Notes: generated by a model from the letters alone, not told the origin. DNA of 64,000 bases from Streptomyces clavifer (GCA_014651175.1 BMWJ01000006.1:1-64000), one strand, 5' to 3'; positions 38,830 to 51,395 are shown, counted from the first letter of the stretch. Made by a program: numbers and translations.

Positions 38830-40470
38830 TCACTCGTTCGGCCTTACGTAGACAGTTTGTCCGAAGACCACCGTGCGGAGGCAGACCGGGAGCGCGGCCC
38901 CGGGGGTGAGATCGGGCAGGCCAGGGGTGCCGGAGCGGGGGTCGGTCGACCAGCGGGCGACCCGGTCGTCGGGCGCCTGGACCACCAGTTCGCCGGTACG
39001 CCAGACGGCGTAGTCGGCGGGGGCACCGGGCACGAGGACCCCCGCGTCGTCGCGGCCCACGGAACGCCAGCCGCCCCGGGTGTGGGCGGTGAACCCGGCC
39101 CGTACGGAGATGCGGTGCTCGGGCGTCCGGTGGAAGGCCGCGGCCCGCACGGTTCCCCACGGGTCCAGCGGTGTGACCGGGCTGTCCGAGCCGAAGGCGA
39201 GGGGCACGCCGGCGCGCAGCAGCGCCGCGTACGGGTTGAGCGTGGCGGCCCGCTCCGCGCCCAGCCGGGCTGCGTACATGCCGTCCCGGCCGCCCCAGGC
39301 CGCGTCGAAGGCGGGCTGCACGGAGGCGGTGAGCCCCAGCTCGGCGAAGGCGGCGACCGTCTCGGGGGTGAGCATCTCGGCGTGCTCCACCCGGTGCCTG
39401 GCGGCGCGGACGCGGGCGAGCCCCAGCTTCTCGGAGGCGGCCCGGACGCCGGCCACGACGGCGGAGACGGCGGCGTCACCGATGGCGTGGAACCCGGCCT
39501 GCAGTCCGGCCTCGGTGCAGGCCGTCACGTGTGCGGCGATCTGCGCAGCGTCCAGGTGGGAGGTCCCGGTGTGCGGGGCGTCGGCGTACGGCTCGTGCAG
39601 GAAGGCGGTGTGCGAGCCCAGGGAACCGTCGACGAACAGGTCGCCCGCCGCACCGGTGGCCCCGAGTTCGCGGATGCGGCGGGCGCCCTCCTCGTCCTCG
39701 ATCCGCTCGGCCCAGTACCCGAAGACCCGGGGGCCCGGCTCCTGGGAGGCGAGCTCCAGCAGGCCGGTGAAGTCCTCCTCGTCCGAGATCTCGGGACCTG
39801 CGCACTCGTGGACGGTGCCGATGCCGAGCGAGGCCGCGTGTGCCAGGGCGGCACGCTGGGCCTCGGCACGCTGCCGCGGCGTGACGGCGCCGTGGGCCGC
39901 GGAGCGCACCGCGTGGTGGGCGGCACCGGTCAGCGGGGCGTCGGGGTGGTAGCCGGTCAGCGCCGTGACGCCCGGGACGAGGTCCAGGAGGGCCGTGGTG
40001 ACGACGGCGGAGTGGACGTCCACCCGGGGCAGGTAGACGGGCCGGCCGCCGGCCGCCTCGTCGAGTTCGGCACGCGAGGGGGGTCGCTGCTCGGGCCAGC
40101 GTGTCGCGTCCCAGCCGTGGCCCAGGACGACCCGTTCGCCGGAGTGGGTGCGCGTGTGCGCACGCAGGAGGTCCAGTGCCTCGGCCAGCGTGCGGGCGGC
40201 GGAGAGGTCCAGCCCCGTGAGGGCGAGCCCGGCCGATGTGGTGTGGACGTGCGCGTCGGTGAACGCCGGGGTGACCAGGGCCCCTTCCAGGTCGATCACC
40301 TCGTCGACGCCGCTCGCGAACGCGTCGGCCGCCCCTTCGGATCCCACCCACGCGACATGGCCGCGTTCGACGACCATCGCGGTGGCGAACGGATCGGCGG
40401 GGCTGTGGACGTCTCCACCGCGCAGCAGCACGGTGCGGTGTTCGCTCTGGGGGGCGGTGCTCTCGGTCAT
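38830..40470 (-). CDS. Amidohydrolase family 3 protein (YtcJ-like)
   Basis: This 546-residue metal-dependent hydrolase resembles YtcJ and N-acyl-amino-acid deamidase types. The composite domain starts LLRGGDVHSPADPFATAMVV, and PAFTDAHVHTTSAGLAL gives the HxH metal motif. HVTACTEAGLQAGFHAIGDA and HRVEHAEMLTP give further histidines, and FGSDSPVTPLDPW gives the active-site Asp. No signal peptide is seen. The substrate is unknown. The ATG at 40470 is chosen because homology begins soon after it, although its Shine-Dalgarno match is weak; an upstream in-frame extension is Arg/Pro-rich noise. Confidence 0.88.
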   Translation of the reverse strand: MTESTAPQSEHRTVLLRGGDVHSPADPFATAMVVERGHVAWVGSEGAADAFASGVDEVIDLEGALVTPAFTDAHVHTTSAGLALTGLDLSAARTLAEALDLLRAHTRTHSGERVVLGHGWDATRWPEQRPPSRAELDEAAGGRPVYLPRVDVHSAVVTTALLDLVPGVTALTGYHPDAPLTGAAHHAVRSAAHGAVTPRQRAEAQRAALAHAASLGIGTVHECAGPEISDEEDFTGLLELASQEPGPRVFGYWAERIEDEEGARRIRELGATGAAGDLFVDGSLGSHTAFLHEPYADAPHTGTSHLDAAQIAAHVTACTEAGLQAGFHAIGDAAVSAVVAGVRAASEKLGLARVRAARHRVEHAEMLTPETVAAFAELGLTASVQPAFDAAWGGRDGMYAARLGAERAATLNPYAALLRAGVPLAFGSDSPVTPLDPWGTVRAAAFHRTPEHRISVRAGFTAHTRGGWRSVGRDDAGVLVPGAPADYAVWRTGELVVQAPDDRVARWSTDPRSGTPGLPDLTPGAALPVCLRTVVFGQTVYVRPNE

Positions 40471-40621
40471 GGGACCAGTCTCGCGCCTGCCCTGACCGAC
40501 TCCACCCGCGCCCCCGCCGACAGGCGGCGGGAACACGTCGGATACGGGCGCGCACCCGCCGCGGGTTCGCCGCGGGCGCGCTCGGAGGCGGGGCGCGCAC
40601 GCCGAGGGCGCGTGGGGCGTC

Positions 40622-41062
40622 TCAGATGCGCGGGGGGCGCGCCTCGTACGGTGTGGAGAGGACGACCGTCGTGCGGGTGGAGACACCGGCCAGCGACCGG
40701 ATCCGGGTGAGCAGGTGCTCCAGCTCGAGCGGGCTGGAGACCCGCACCTTGAGGATGTAGTTCTCGTCGCCGGCGACGCTGTGGCACGCCTCCAGCTCGG
40801 GCACGTCCGCGAGGCGTTCGGCGATGTCGTCGGGTGCGCTCGGGTCGAACGGTTTCACCGAGATGAACGCGGTGAGGGGCAGGCCGACGGCCTCGGGGTC
40901 GACGACCGCGGCGTAGCCGCGGATCACCCCGCGCTGCTCCAGTCGGCGGACACGCTGATGAACGGCCGAGGTGGACAGGCCCGTGGCCTTGCCCAGGTCG
41001 GTGTAGCTCATCCGCCCGTCCTTGACGAGCAATTCCACGATCTGACGGTCCAGCTCCTCCAT
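40622..41062 (-). CDS. Lrp/AsnC family transcriptional regulator
   Basis: This 146-residue feast/famine regulator has an AsnC helix-turn-helix at residues 3-60 (ELDRQIVELLVKDGRMSYTD, GKATGLSTSAVHQRVRRLE). An effector-binding domain follows, with LTAFISVKPFD, DENYILKVRVSSPLELEHLL and the ending RTTVVLSTPYEARPP. The ATG at 41062 gives the family length. TAGGTT ends 7 nt before that ATG, so a leaderless transcript is possible. It lies upstream of the amidohydrolase gene on the same strand, so either may be its target. Confidence 0.9.
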   Translation of the reverse strand: MEELDRQIVELLVKDGRMSYTDLGKATGLSTSAVHQRVRRLEQRGVIRGYAAVVDPEAVGLPLTAFISVKPFDPSAPDDIAERLADVPELEACHSVAGDENYILKVRVSSPLELEHLLTRIRSLAGVSTRTTVVLSTPYEARPPRI

Positions 41063-41265
41063 GCGGATCAACCTATGGCCCCGGGTGCCTCCAGGCACAG
41101 TTGTGAGGGCTGCGGAACGGCACGTTCGGGGGGCATGTGACGAATGCCACATGTTTACGCGTCAGTAGCCAACGGCCCCGCGGTTAGGGCCGACTTCCCA
41201 CGGGAAGTGCTTGCTGTGGCCGAGGCCGTGGCGCCTGGCCGGCCCACCCGAGGGGGGAATATCCC

Positions 41266-41664
41266 ATGCAGAGCCTGAAGCTCACCGGACGTACCGAACC
41301 GGAGCCCGTCGATCTCGACGAGGACCTCGCTCCCGACGCGTACGACACATTCGAGATGTACCGGGTGATCTGCCCGGACTGCGCGCAGCCGATCGCCCTG
41401 CTGGCGGACGAGGACGTCCTGCCGGAGCACGCGCTGTGCCCCACTCCGTGGAATCCGTTCGTCCTGACCGTGTGCGCCGGCACCAACCGCGACGCCTCCC
41501 GGGCGCGCCCGGCCGACGAGACGCTCGAGGTCCAGGAGCAGGAGACGGCACTGCTGCTGACGCTGCCTCAGGGGCTCGACTGGCGGATGCAGCCGTTCTC
41601 GCACGCCGGGGGTCCGGGCTCGCGGCCGCTGCAGGCACCGCAGTTGCGGCGCCACGCGGCCTGA
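41266..41664 (+). CDS. Conserved small hypothetical protein with a CxxC pair
   Basis: This 132-residue protein has an acidic start (EPEPVDLDEDLAPDAYDTFE) and the segment YRVICPDCAQPIALLADEDV, in which Cys-x-x-Cys may bind zinc together with CPTPWNPF and VCAG cysteines. The C-terminus reads LPQGLDWRMQPFSHAGGPGS and ends LRRHAA. GAGGGGGG lies upstream of the ATG. No enzyme motif is seen and I do not recognise a named family. It is divergent from the Lrp gene and lies in a gene order conserved in Streptomyces as far as I recall. Confidence 0.75.
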   Translation: MQSLKLTGRTEPEPVDLDEDLAPDAYDTFEMYRVICPDCAQPIALLADEDVLPEHALCPTPWNPFVLTVCAGTNRDASRARPADETLEVQEQETALLLTLPQGLDWRMQPFSHAGGPGSRPLQAPQLRRHAA

Positions 41665-41965
41665 CGTACGGACGCACGTTCCTGCCGCACCACAACGGCT
41701 CCCCGCTGTGGTGCCGGCGGATCACCGGTCGGCCGGTGGACGCGGCACCCGAGGAACGGGCGCGCGAATCGGCCGGGCAGTGACCCGGACCCGGGGCCCA
41801 GCCGCCCGGTGGGGCTCCGCGGGAGGCCGTGCCGCACATGACCCGCCCGCCCACGTGCGCCGCCGCGCCGGCGGGAGGCTGCGGGACGGACACCGCCGGG
41901 CCGCCATGACCAGGAGTGGTATCGGATCATGACGACACCCGTGCGGCCGGACCCGCCGGCCCGGT
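41665..41965. other. 301-bp gap with a coding-like frame at 41660-41783
   Basis: A frame offset from the previous gene reads LTYGRTFLPHHNGSPLWCRR and ITGRPVDAAPEERARESAGQ before a stop at 41783, with about 90 percent G/C in third positions. No start codon with a ribosome site is evident, so it is not called as a gene. The rest, 41784-41965, shows nothing recognisable. Confidence 0.4.
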
Positions 41966-43162
41966 TCAGCGCGTTTCGGGGCCCGCGAGGTGCCGGGCGA
42001 TGACCATGCGCTGGATCTGATTGGTGCCTTCGACGATCTGCAGCACCTTGGCCTCGCGCATCAGCCGCTCGACCGGGAAGTCGAGGGTGTAGCCGTAGCC
42101 CCCGAGCACCTGGACCGCGTCGGTGGTGACCTGCATGGCCGTGTCGGTGCAGAACAGCTTCGCCATCGCCGCCTGCCGCGAGAACGGCAGACCCGCGTCG
42201 CGGAGCCGTGCCGCCTCCAGGTAGAGGGCCCGCCCCGCCTCGATCCGGGTGGCCATGTCGGCGAGCATGAAGCGCAGTCCCTGGAAGTCCGCGATGGGCC
42301 GGCCGAACTGCTGGCGTCCCGTGGCGTATCCGACGGCCTCGTCCAGGGCCGCCTGGGCCACACCGATGGCACAGGCGGCGATGCCCAGCCGCCCCGAGTC
42401 GAGCGCCGACAGTGCGATGGCGAAGCCCTGTCCCTCGTCACCGATGCGACGGGCGTCCGGGATCCGTACGCCGTCGAAGTGCAGCTGGGCCGTGGGTGAG
42501 CCCTTCATGCCCATCTTCTTCTCGGGCACGGCCGCGTTGAGTCCCCCGACGTCGCCGGGGACCAGGAACGCCGTGATGCCGCGGGGGCCCTCCACCCCGG
42601 TGCGGGCCAGGACGGTGTAGAAGTCGGCGATTCCGCCGTGCGTGATCCAGGCCTTGGTGCCGGTGAGGACCCAGTCCCCCCCGCTCGTGCGGGAGGCGCC
42701 GCCTCCGTCCCGTACGGCCTTCGTGCGCAGCGAGGCGGCGTCGGAGCCCGAGGACGGCTCGGAGAGGCAGTAGGCGCCCAGCAGGCCGCCGCCGAGCATC
42801 GCGGGGAGGTGGGCGGCCCGTTGCTCCTCGGTGCCGTATCCGGCGAGCGCGTGGCAGGCCAGCGAGTGGACGCTGACGCCGAGCCCGACGGTGAGCCGGG
42901 CCGCGGCCAGTTCCTCCAGGACCTGGAGGTAGACCTCGTAGGGCTGGCCCCCTCCGCCGTACGCGGAGTCGTACGGCAGTCCGAGCAGTCCGGATTCGGA
43001 GAGCAGGGTGAAGACCTCGCGCGGGAAGTGGCCGGATTCCTCCTCCTCGGCCGCCCGGGGAGCGATCTCCTTCGACACCATGTCTCGGACGAGCTCGATG
43101 AGCTGCCGGGACTCCTCGGTGGGCAGGCGGCGTTCCACCGGCTGCGGGGCACGGTCGGGCAT
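41966..43162 (-). CDS. Acyl-CoA dehydrogenase
   Basis: This 398-residue FAD enzyme carries out alpha,beta-dehydrogenation of an acyl-CoA. The family signature YCLSEPSSGSDAASLRTKA sits near residues 125-143, WITHGGIADFYTVLA and GMKGSPTAQLHFDGVRIP are mid-domain, and the C-terminal QVLGGYGYTLDFPVERLMRE leads to QIVEGTNQIQRMVIARHL. The Glu in EGTNQIQ is the likely catalytic base. The start at 43162 has GGGAGGAG upstream. It is transcribed away from the chitinase gene. Fatty acid or branched-chain amino acid breakdown is likely. Confidence 0.92.
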   Translation of the reverse strand: MPDRAPQPVERRLPTEESRQLIELVRDMVSKEIAPRAAEEEESGHFPREVFTLLSESGLLGLPYDSAYGGGGQPYEVYLQVLEELAAARLTVGLGVSVHSLACHALAGYGTEEQRAAHLPAMLGGGLLGAYCLSEPSSGSDAASLRTKAVRDGGGASRTSGGDWVLTGTKAWITHGGIADFYTVLARTGVEGPRGITAFLVPGDVGGLNAAVPEKKMGMKGSPTAQLHFDGVRIPDARRIGDEGQGFAIALSALDSGRLGIAACAIGVAQAALDEAVGYATGRQQFGRPIADFQGLRFMLADMATRIEAGRALYLEAARLRDAGLPFSRQAAMAKLFCTDTAMQVTTDAVQVLGGYGYTLDFPVERLMREAKVLQIVEGTNQIQRMVIARHLAGPETR

Positions 43163-43394
43163 GACGGCGCTCTCCTCCCTGTCGGGGGTTGCGACGGTCG
43201 CGCGCGCGGGGTGTGAGCGGCGCCGCCGGGTGGTCCCGGGCGATGCCCGGAAATCTATGACTCCCCAGCCGATCCTGCCTTCTCGGATCACGAGAGGCGC
43301 TGGCCAGCGGCTGTGGCGGGTTGAGTATGCCCGATCGGAGCGCGTGCGTCACCGGGGGCGGGGGCCGGGCGGTCCCGGAAATTGGTCCGCACCA

Positions 43395-43424
43395 TTGACC
43401 CAACTGGTCTAGTCCTTCTACGGT
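43395..43424 (+). promoter_or_regulatory. Chitinase promoter with DasR-like operator in the spacer
   Basis: TTGACC (43395-43400) and TACGGT (43419-43424) are spaced 18 bp apart. The sequence ACTGGTCTAGTCCTTC (43403-43418) between them matches 12 of 16 positions of the DasR responsive-element consensus ACTGGTCTAGACCAGT. A second TGGTCC half-site lies upstream at 43383-43388. DasR represses GlcNAc and chitin genes in Streptomyces, so occupancy here would block polymerase directly. Confidence 0.72.
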
Positions 43425-43509
43425 CTCCCCCAATGCCTCATCGCGTCCATGCCAATCGATGGAGCGAGGGGCACCCCCACGCCCAAGCCCTCCCCCACGA
43501 GGAGCCACA

Positions 43510-44775
<1,266 letters not shown>

Positions 44776-44807
44776 CGCCGACGGGGTACACGCCCGACAG
44801 GGCGGGC

Positions 44808-44841
44808 AGGGGGCGGGGTGCCGGGCGGGCACCCCGCCCCT
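44808..44841. terminator. Hairpin terminator after the chitinase gene
   Basis: GGGGCGGGGTGCC (44810-44822) and GGCACCCCGCCCC (44828-44840) form a 13-bp perfect stem with a 5-nt loop, 35 bp after the stop codon. Confidence 0.8.
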
Positions 44842-45514
44842 CTCCGTGCCGGGGCGTCACCCGGGCCTTCCGCTCCACGCGTGAGCGCGTCGCACGGGCC
44901 GGGCCCGGACGACGAATACGGCCGGGACGACGACGCACGTCCGGCTCCGGACGCACCGCGGCGGGCTCGGCCCGTTGCCGGCCCGACGGGCACGGCCCTG
45001 TTTCTCCGCGGCAGCCGCGGTCGTGGCGCCACTGGTTCGGTGCCCCTGGTTCGGCGCCGTCGGCAGCGGGTGGGGCCCCCCGGGGGCCCCACCCGCTCGG
45101 GCGTTCCCCAGGACGCGACCGCAGTGCACCCGCACGTACCTCCACGGGCGGGGATCCAGGCCGCGCGGGCCCTGCCGGGGCACGGGATCCGCGGCGGGAC
45201 CGCCCCGGCGCGGGGCCGGTCCTCCGTTCCGTGACCCACGGCTCCGCCTGGCACCCACGCGGCGGCGGGGCCGCCGGGCGCCGGACATCGGCGTCCTCCG
45301 GCCCTTAAGCGGCCGTGGGCGGCGTGGGCCGCCCGCCTCCGGCGGCATCCCACGCCCCGCCCCGGCCCCTTCGCGTCATGGCCGTATCAAGGCTTCGGGC
45401 GAATCCGTATGGAGTCCGTCAAAGCGGCTCGGCCCCCGGCCCGGGACGGGATTTGCTCTCTCCAGGCCATGCGGCCGATTCCACCTCGTCACTCAATACA
45501 TCCAGGAGCTCACG
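44842..45514. other. Long intergenic region upstream of the kdp operon with a second hairpin
   Basis: No gene is supported in these 673 bp; open frames here are Arg/Pro/Gly-rich noise. A perfect 14-bp stem lies at 45066-45079 and 45083-45096 (GCGGGTGGGGCCCC and its complement). It could be another terminator or part of a long kdp leader. The sequence becomes less G/C-rich from about 45380 toward the first kdp-linked start codon. Confidence 0.5.
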
Positions 45515-45598
45515 ATGGCCGATCCGGCCTTCGTCGTCGTCACCGTCGCGGTATTCGCACTGGTGGCTCTCATCGCCAAGGGGGTGGCCAAGCTGTGA
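45515..45598 (+). CDS. 27-residue single-helix membrane peptide upstream of kdpF
   Basis: The encoded peptide is [20 protein letters not shown] followed by AKGVAKL, one membrane helix with a basic end. AGGAG lies 7 nt before the ATG. Its TGA overlaps the kdpF GTG (GTGA), so the two are co-translated. It has the size and character of KdpF and may be a second stabilising subunit of the K+ pump or a small regulator. It is too short for routine gene callers. Confidence 0.7.
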   Translation: MADPAFVVVTVAVFALVALIAKGVAKL

Positions 45599-45684
45599 CT
45601 GCGGACCATGTGGTCGGCCTCGTCGTCGCCCTCTCCCTGCTCGGTTATCTCATTGTCGCGCTTGTGTTCCCGGAGAGGTTCTGA
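45595..45684 (+). CDS. kdpF: Potassium-transporting ATPase subunit KdpF
   Basis: This 29-residue peptide, [20 protein letters not shown] then VALVFPERF, is one membrane helix with the ending typical of KdpF (LxxPExF). KdpF stabilises the KdpABC complex. The GTG start overlaps the preceding stop by 4 bp and kdpA begins 8 bp downstream. Confidence 0.88.
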   Translation: MTADHVVGLVVALSLLGYLIVALVFPERF

Positions 45685-45692
45685 GCACCGAT

Positions 45693-47353
45693 ATGAGCCC
45701 CGAGATATCTGGTGCGCTCCAGTTCCTCGCCCTGGCGGGGTCGCTCGCGCTGGCCTACCGCCCGCTGGGTGACTGGATGGCCCGCGTCTACTCCTCCGAC
45801 ACGCACTGGCGTCCGGAGAAGTGGATCTACAAGGTCATCGGCGCCCACCCGGAGGCGGAGATGCGCTGGCCCGCCTACCTGCGCGGCGTCCTCGCCTTCT
45901 CCGCCGTCGGCGTCCTCTTCCTCTACGCCCTGCAGCGGCTGCAGGGCGTTCTCCCCGGGTCGCTCGGCTTCCGGTCGATCGACCCCGACCAGGCCTTCAA
46001 CACCGCCGCCTCGTTCGTCTCGAACACGAACTGGCAGTCGTACTACGGCGAGCAGGCCATGGGCCACGTCGTGCAGACCGGCGGCCTGGCCGTGCAGAAC
46101 TTCGTCTCCGCCGCCGTCGGCATGGCCGTAGCGGTGGCGCTCGTACGGGGCTTCGCCCGTTCCCGGACCGGTGAACTGGGGAACTTCTGGGCCGACCTGG
46201 TCCGCGGAACCGTACGGATCCTGCTGCCGGTCTCGGTGGCCGGGGCCCTTGTACTGGTCGCCTGCGGCGCCATCCAGAATTTCTCCGGCATTCACGAGGT
46301 CGGCCAGTTCATGGGCGGCACCCAGGAATGGAACGGTGGGGCCGTGGCCTCCCAGGAGGCCATCAAGGAACTGGGGACCAACGGTGGCGGCTATTTCAAC
46401 GCGAACTCCGCCCACCCCTTCGAGAACCCGAATCCGTTCTCGAATCTCTTCGAGATCTTCCTGATTCTCCTCATCCCGTTCGCGATGACCCGCACGTTCG
46501 GGAAGATGGTCGGATCGGTCAGGCAGGGTTACGCGATCCTCGGCGCGATGGTGACCCTGTGGATCGGGTTCACCGGGCTGATGATGTGGACCGAGTTCCA
46601 CCACGGCGGTCCGGCCTTCGACATCGCCGGCGGTGCGATGGAGGGCAAGGAGACACGCTTCGGGATCGCCGGCTCGTCGATCTTCGCCGTGGCCACCACG
46701 CTCACCTCCACGGGTGCCGTCAACTCCTTCCACTCCTCGTACACCGGTCTCGGCGGCGGCATCACCATGCTCGGCATGCAGTTGGGCGAGATCGCGCCGG
46801 GCGGTGTCGGCTCCGGCCTCTACGGGATGCTGGTCATGGCGGTCATCGCGGTGTTCCTCGCCGGGCTGATGGTGGGCCGCACACCCGAGTACCTGGGCAG
46901 GAAGATCGGCACGCGCGAGATCAAGTTCGCCGCCTGCTACATCCTGATCACCCCCGCGCTGGTGCTCTCCTTCACCGCTGCGGCCCTGGCGCTGCCCACC
47001 CCGGCCGACTCGATGACCAACTCCGGTGCGCACGGTTTCTCCGAGATCCTGTACGCCTACACGTCCGCCTCCAACAACAACGGTTCCGCCTTCGCCGGGC
47101 TCAACGCCGACACGCAGTGGTTCAACAGCACCCTCGGCATCGCCATGCTGCTCGGCCGTTTCCTGCCGATGGTGTTCGTCCTGGCACTGGCCGGATCGCT
47201 CGCCCGGCAGAGTCCGGTCCCCGAGACGGCAGGCACGCTGCGCACCGAGAAGCCCCTGTTCACCGGGCTGCTGGTCGGCACGATCATGATCGTCGCCGGC
47301 CTGACCTACTTCCCGGCGCTGGCGCTGGGTCCGCTCGCTGAAGGGCTGGCGTC

Positions 47354-47357
<4 letters not shown>
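45693..47357 (+). CDS. kdpA: Potassium-transporting ATPase subunit KdpA
   Basis: This 554-residue channel-like subunit binds and translocates K+. It has about ten membrane helices and four selectivity-filter-like loops, including [20 protein letters not shown] near residue 227 and [24 protein letters not shown] sequence in mid-protein. [19 protein letters not shown] follows later. The length is normal for KdpA. The ATG at 45693 matches the family start [10 protein letters not shown]. kdpB overlaps by 4 bp. Confidence 0.95.
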
Positions 47358-49507
<2,150 letters not shown>

Positions 49508-49511
49508 CGAC

Positions 49512-50186
49512 ATGAACACCTCTGTACGCAATACGGCCCGTCTCCTCGGGGCGGGCCTGCGGGCCCTGCTCGTCCTGACCCTGCTCTGCGGCGTCGTCTA
49601 TCCGCTCGCCGTCACCGGCGTCGCACAGGCCCTGTTCGACGACCGGGCCGACGGATCCGAGATCACGACGGAGGGCGAGGTCGTGGGCTCGGAGCTGATC
49701 GGGCAGAGGTACGACCTGCCGAAGACGGATCCGGCCGACGCGGACGAAGCCCCCCGGCCCGACCTCAGGTGGTTCCAGCCGAGGCCCTCCAACGGCCTCG
49801 GCTCCAACAGCGTGAATCCGCAGTACACGCTGATCCTCTCCGGCGCGACCAACCGGTCCGGGGACAACGAGGAGCTCATCCGGTGGGTGACGGACGCCAA
49901 GGAGGCCGTGGTCGCGGACAACACGGCGGAGGGCTACCGGCCCCGGCCCTCGGAGGTCCCGGCGGACGCCGTCACCTCCTCCGGCTCCGGGCTCGACCCG
50001 CACATCTCCCCCGCGTACGCGCGGCTCCAGGTGCACCGGGTGGCCGAGAGGAACCACCTCGAGGTCCACCAGGTCGAGCAACTCGTGAGGGACGGCACCG
50101 AGGGCCGGACGCTCGGCTTCATGGGTGAGCCACGCGTCAACGTGCTCAGGCTCAACATCGGTCTGAAGGAGCTGGCCGGGAGCTGA
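49512..50186 (+). CDS. kdpC: Potassium-transporting ATPase subunit KdpC
   Basis: This 224-residue subunit has one N-terminal membrane helix (LRALLVLTLLCGVVYPLAVT) and an extracytoplasmic domain. Family motifs are GSELIGQ, FQPRPSNGLGSNSVNPQ and GSGLDPHISPAYARLQVHRV. It starts 4 bp after kdpB, and the operon ends at the hairpin 50199-50245. The sensor pair kdpDE, often adjacent, is not found in the window. Confidence 0.94.
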   Translation: MNTSVRNTARLLGAGLRALLVLTLLCGVVYPLAVTGVAQALFDDRADGSEITTEGEVVGSELIGQRYDLPKTDPADADEAPRPDLRWFQPRPSNGLGSNSVNPQYTLILSGATNRSGDNEELIRWVTDAKEAVVADNTAEGYRPRPSEVPADAVTSSGSGLDPHISPAYARLQVHRVAERNHLEVHQVEQLVRDGTEGRTLGFMGEPRVNVLRLNIGLKELAGS

Positions 50187-50198
50187 CGCCGCGGGTCC

Positions 50199-50245
50199 GG
50201 AGCCGGGGCCGGCGGGACGCCTCACATCCCGCCGGCCCCGGCTCC
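50199..50245. terminator. Terminator hairpin of the kdp operon
   Basis: A perfect 19-bp inverted repeat occupies 50199-50217 and 50227-50245 with a 9-nt loop (arm GGAGCCGGGGCCGGCGGGA), 12 bp after the kdpC stop. Confidence 0.88.
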
Positions 50246-50530
50246 TCCGGTTCGCCGAGACCCCCGCCCTCCGGCACCCGGCACCCGGTACCCGGCAGGC
50301 TCTCCTGGTCCGGTCGCCGTACGTCGCGGGCCGGGTGCCGCGGCGCACGGTGTGCCCCGGGACGAGGGTGAGGCCCTGCCGCACGTCTGCGGTACGCGCC
50401 GGCCCCCCGCCGAGCGGGTCACGTCCGAACACGCGGGCCGGAGCGGGCCGGTGGGCAAAACCGGCTGACGGGCCGGAAAGTCCGCACACTCCCCCTGGTG
50501 TCCGGGACGGGATGCGAGGATGAGCGCGCC

Positions 50531-51241
50531 ATGACTCCCGGCCGGTGCTGTCGCGCGGTGAGGGCTGTGGTGTTCGCAGCCGCCTGCGTGCTGCTCACCG
50601 CCCTCGGCCACATCGTCATGTCCGCGACTGCCGTCCCCTGGTGGGTCCTGGCCGTCGCTGTCGCCGCGACGGCCGCGGCAGCCTGGGTGTTCACCCGCCG
50701 GGAGCGCGGACTGCTCTTCGTCGCCTCCGCGGCGGTCGTGGTCCAGGCGGTCCTGCACAGTGCCTTCTCGCTGGCCCAGGCAGCGGTCCGTCCCTCGCTG
50801 CCGGACGGTGCCTCGTTCGCTCGGCGGTGGACCCGGTACCTGCTCTGCGAGACGCACGGATCCGCCCCCGCGGGGATGGCCGTACCCGGTGCCGGGGAGA
50901 TGCACCACCCCGGCCCGGACGGCCTGATGGACCACGCGGTGATGTCCGCCGGACACGACATGGCCGGCCTGTCCTCCACCGGGATGCTCGCCGCCCACCT
51001 GCTGGCCGCCCTGTTGTGCGGCCTCTGGCTGGCGTGCGGGGAGCGGGCCGTCTTCCGTCTGCTGCGCGCCTGCGCGGGATGGCTGGTCGCTCCGTTCCGG
51101 CTCGTTCTCCATCTGCCCGTGCCCGCCGACCGGCCGCGCGTCCGTGCCCGGCGTTCCCACCGGGCTCATCCGCTGCGCCAGTTGCTGCTCGTCCACATCG
51201 TCGGCACCCGGGGTCCGCCGTCCCGGATCGCTGTCATCTGA
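50531..51241 (+). CDS. Membrane protein with His/Met-rich loop
   Basis: This 236-residue protein has about four hydrophobic helices: AVVFAAACVLLTALGHIVMS, VPWWVLAVAVAATAAAAWVF, LFVASAAVVVQAVLHSAFSL and MLAAHLLAALLCGLWLACGE. Between helices three and four lies GEMHHPGPDGLMDHAVMSAG and HDM, a cluster of His and Met that could bind copper or another soft metal. The tail is Arg/His-rich. The ATG at 50531 has GAGGA 10 nt upstream. The ECF sigma gene follows 154 bp later on the same strand, so a metal-stress link is plausible but is inference. Confidence 0.7.
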   Translation: MTPGRCCRAVRAVVFAAACVLLTALGHIVMSATAVPWWVLAVAVAATAAAAWVFTRRERGLLFVASAAVVVQAVLHSAFSLAQAAVRPSLPDGASFARRWTRYLLCETHGSAPAGMAVPGAGEMHHPGPDGLMDHAVMSAGHDMAGLSSTGMLAAHLLAALLCGLWLACGERAVFRLLRACAGWLVAPFRLVLHLPVPADRPRVRARRSHRAHPLRQLLLVHIVGTRGPPSRIAVI

Positions 51242-51395
51242 CAGCCGATCCCCGACCGGCGCCCGGGACCGACCCCGGCGCGCCCCGGGCACGGCGCGGC
51301 CGCCTCCGGCCGCGTCGTCCACAGCACCGGCCCCGCCCACGTGCGGGACGATCCCGGATTCCCGGACCACCGGAATCCCGGAAGGACATCAGGCG

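Noticed and set aside
44818..45353. Open frames on both strands in the chitinase-kdp gap
   Set aside because: Composition is Pro/Arg/Gly noise, the chitinase terminator overlaps one of them and a perfect hairpin interrupts the region.
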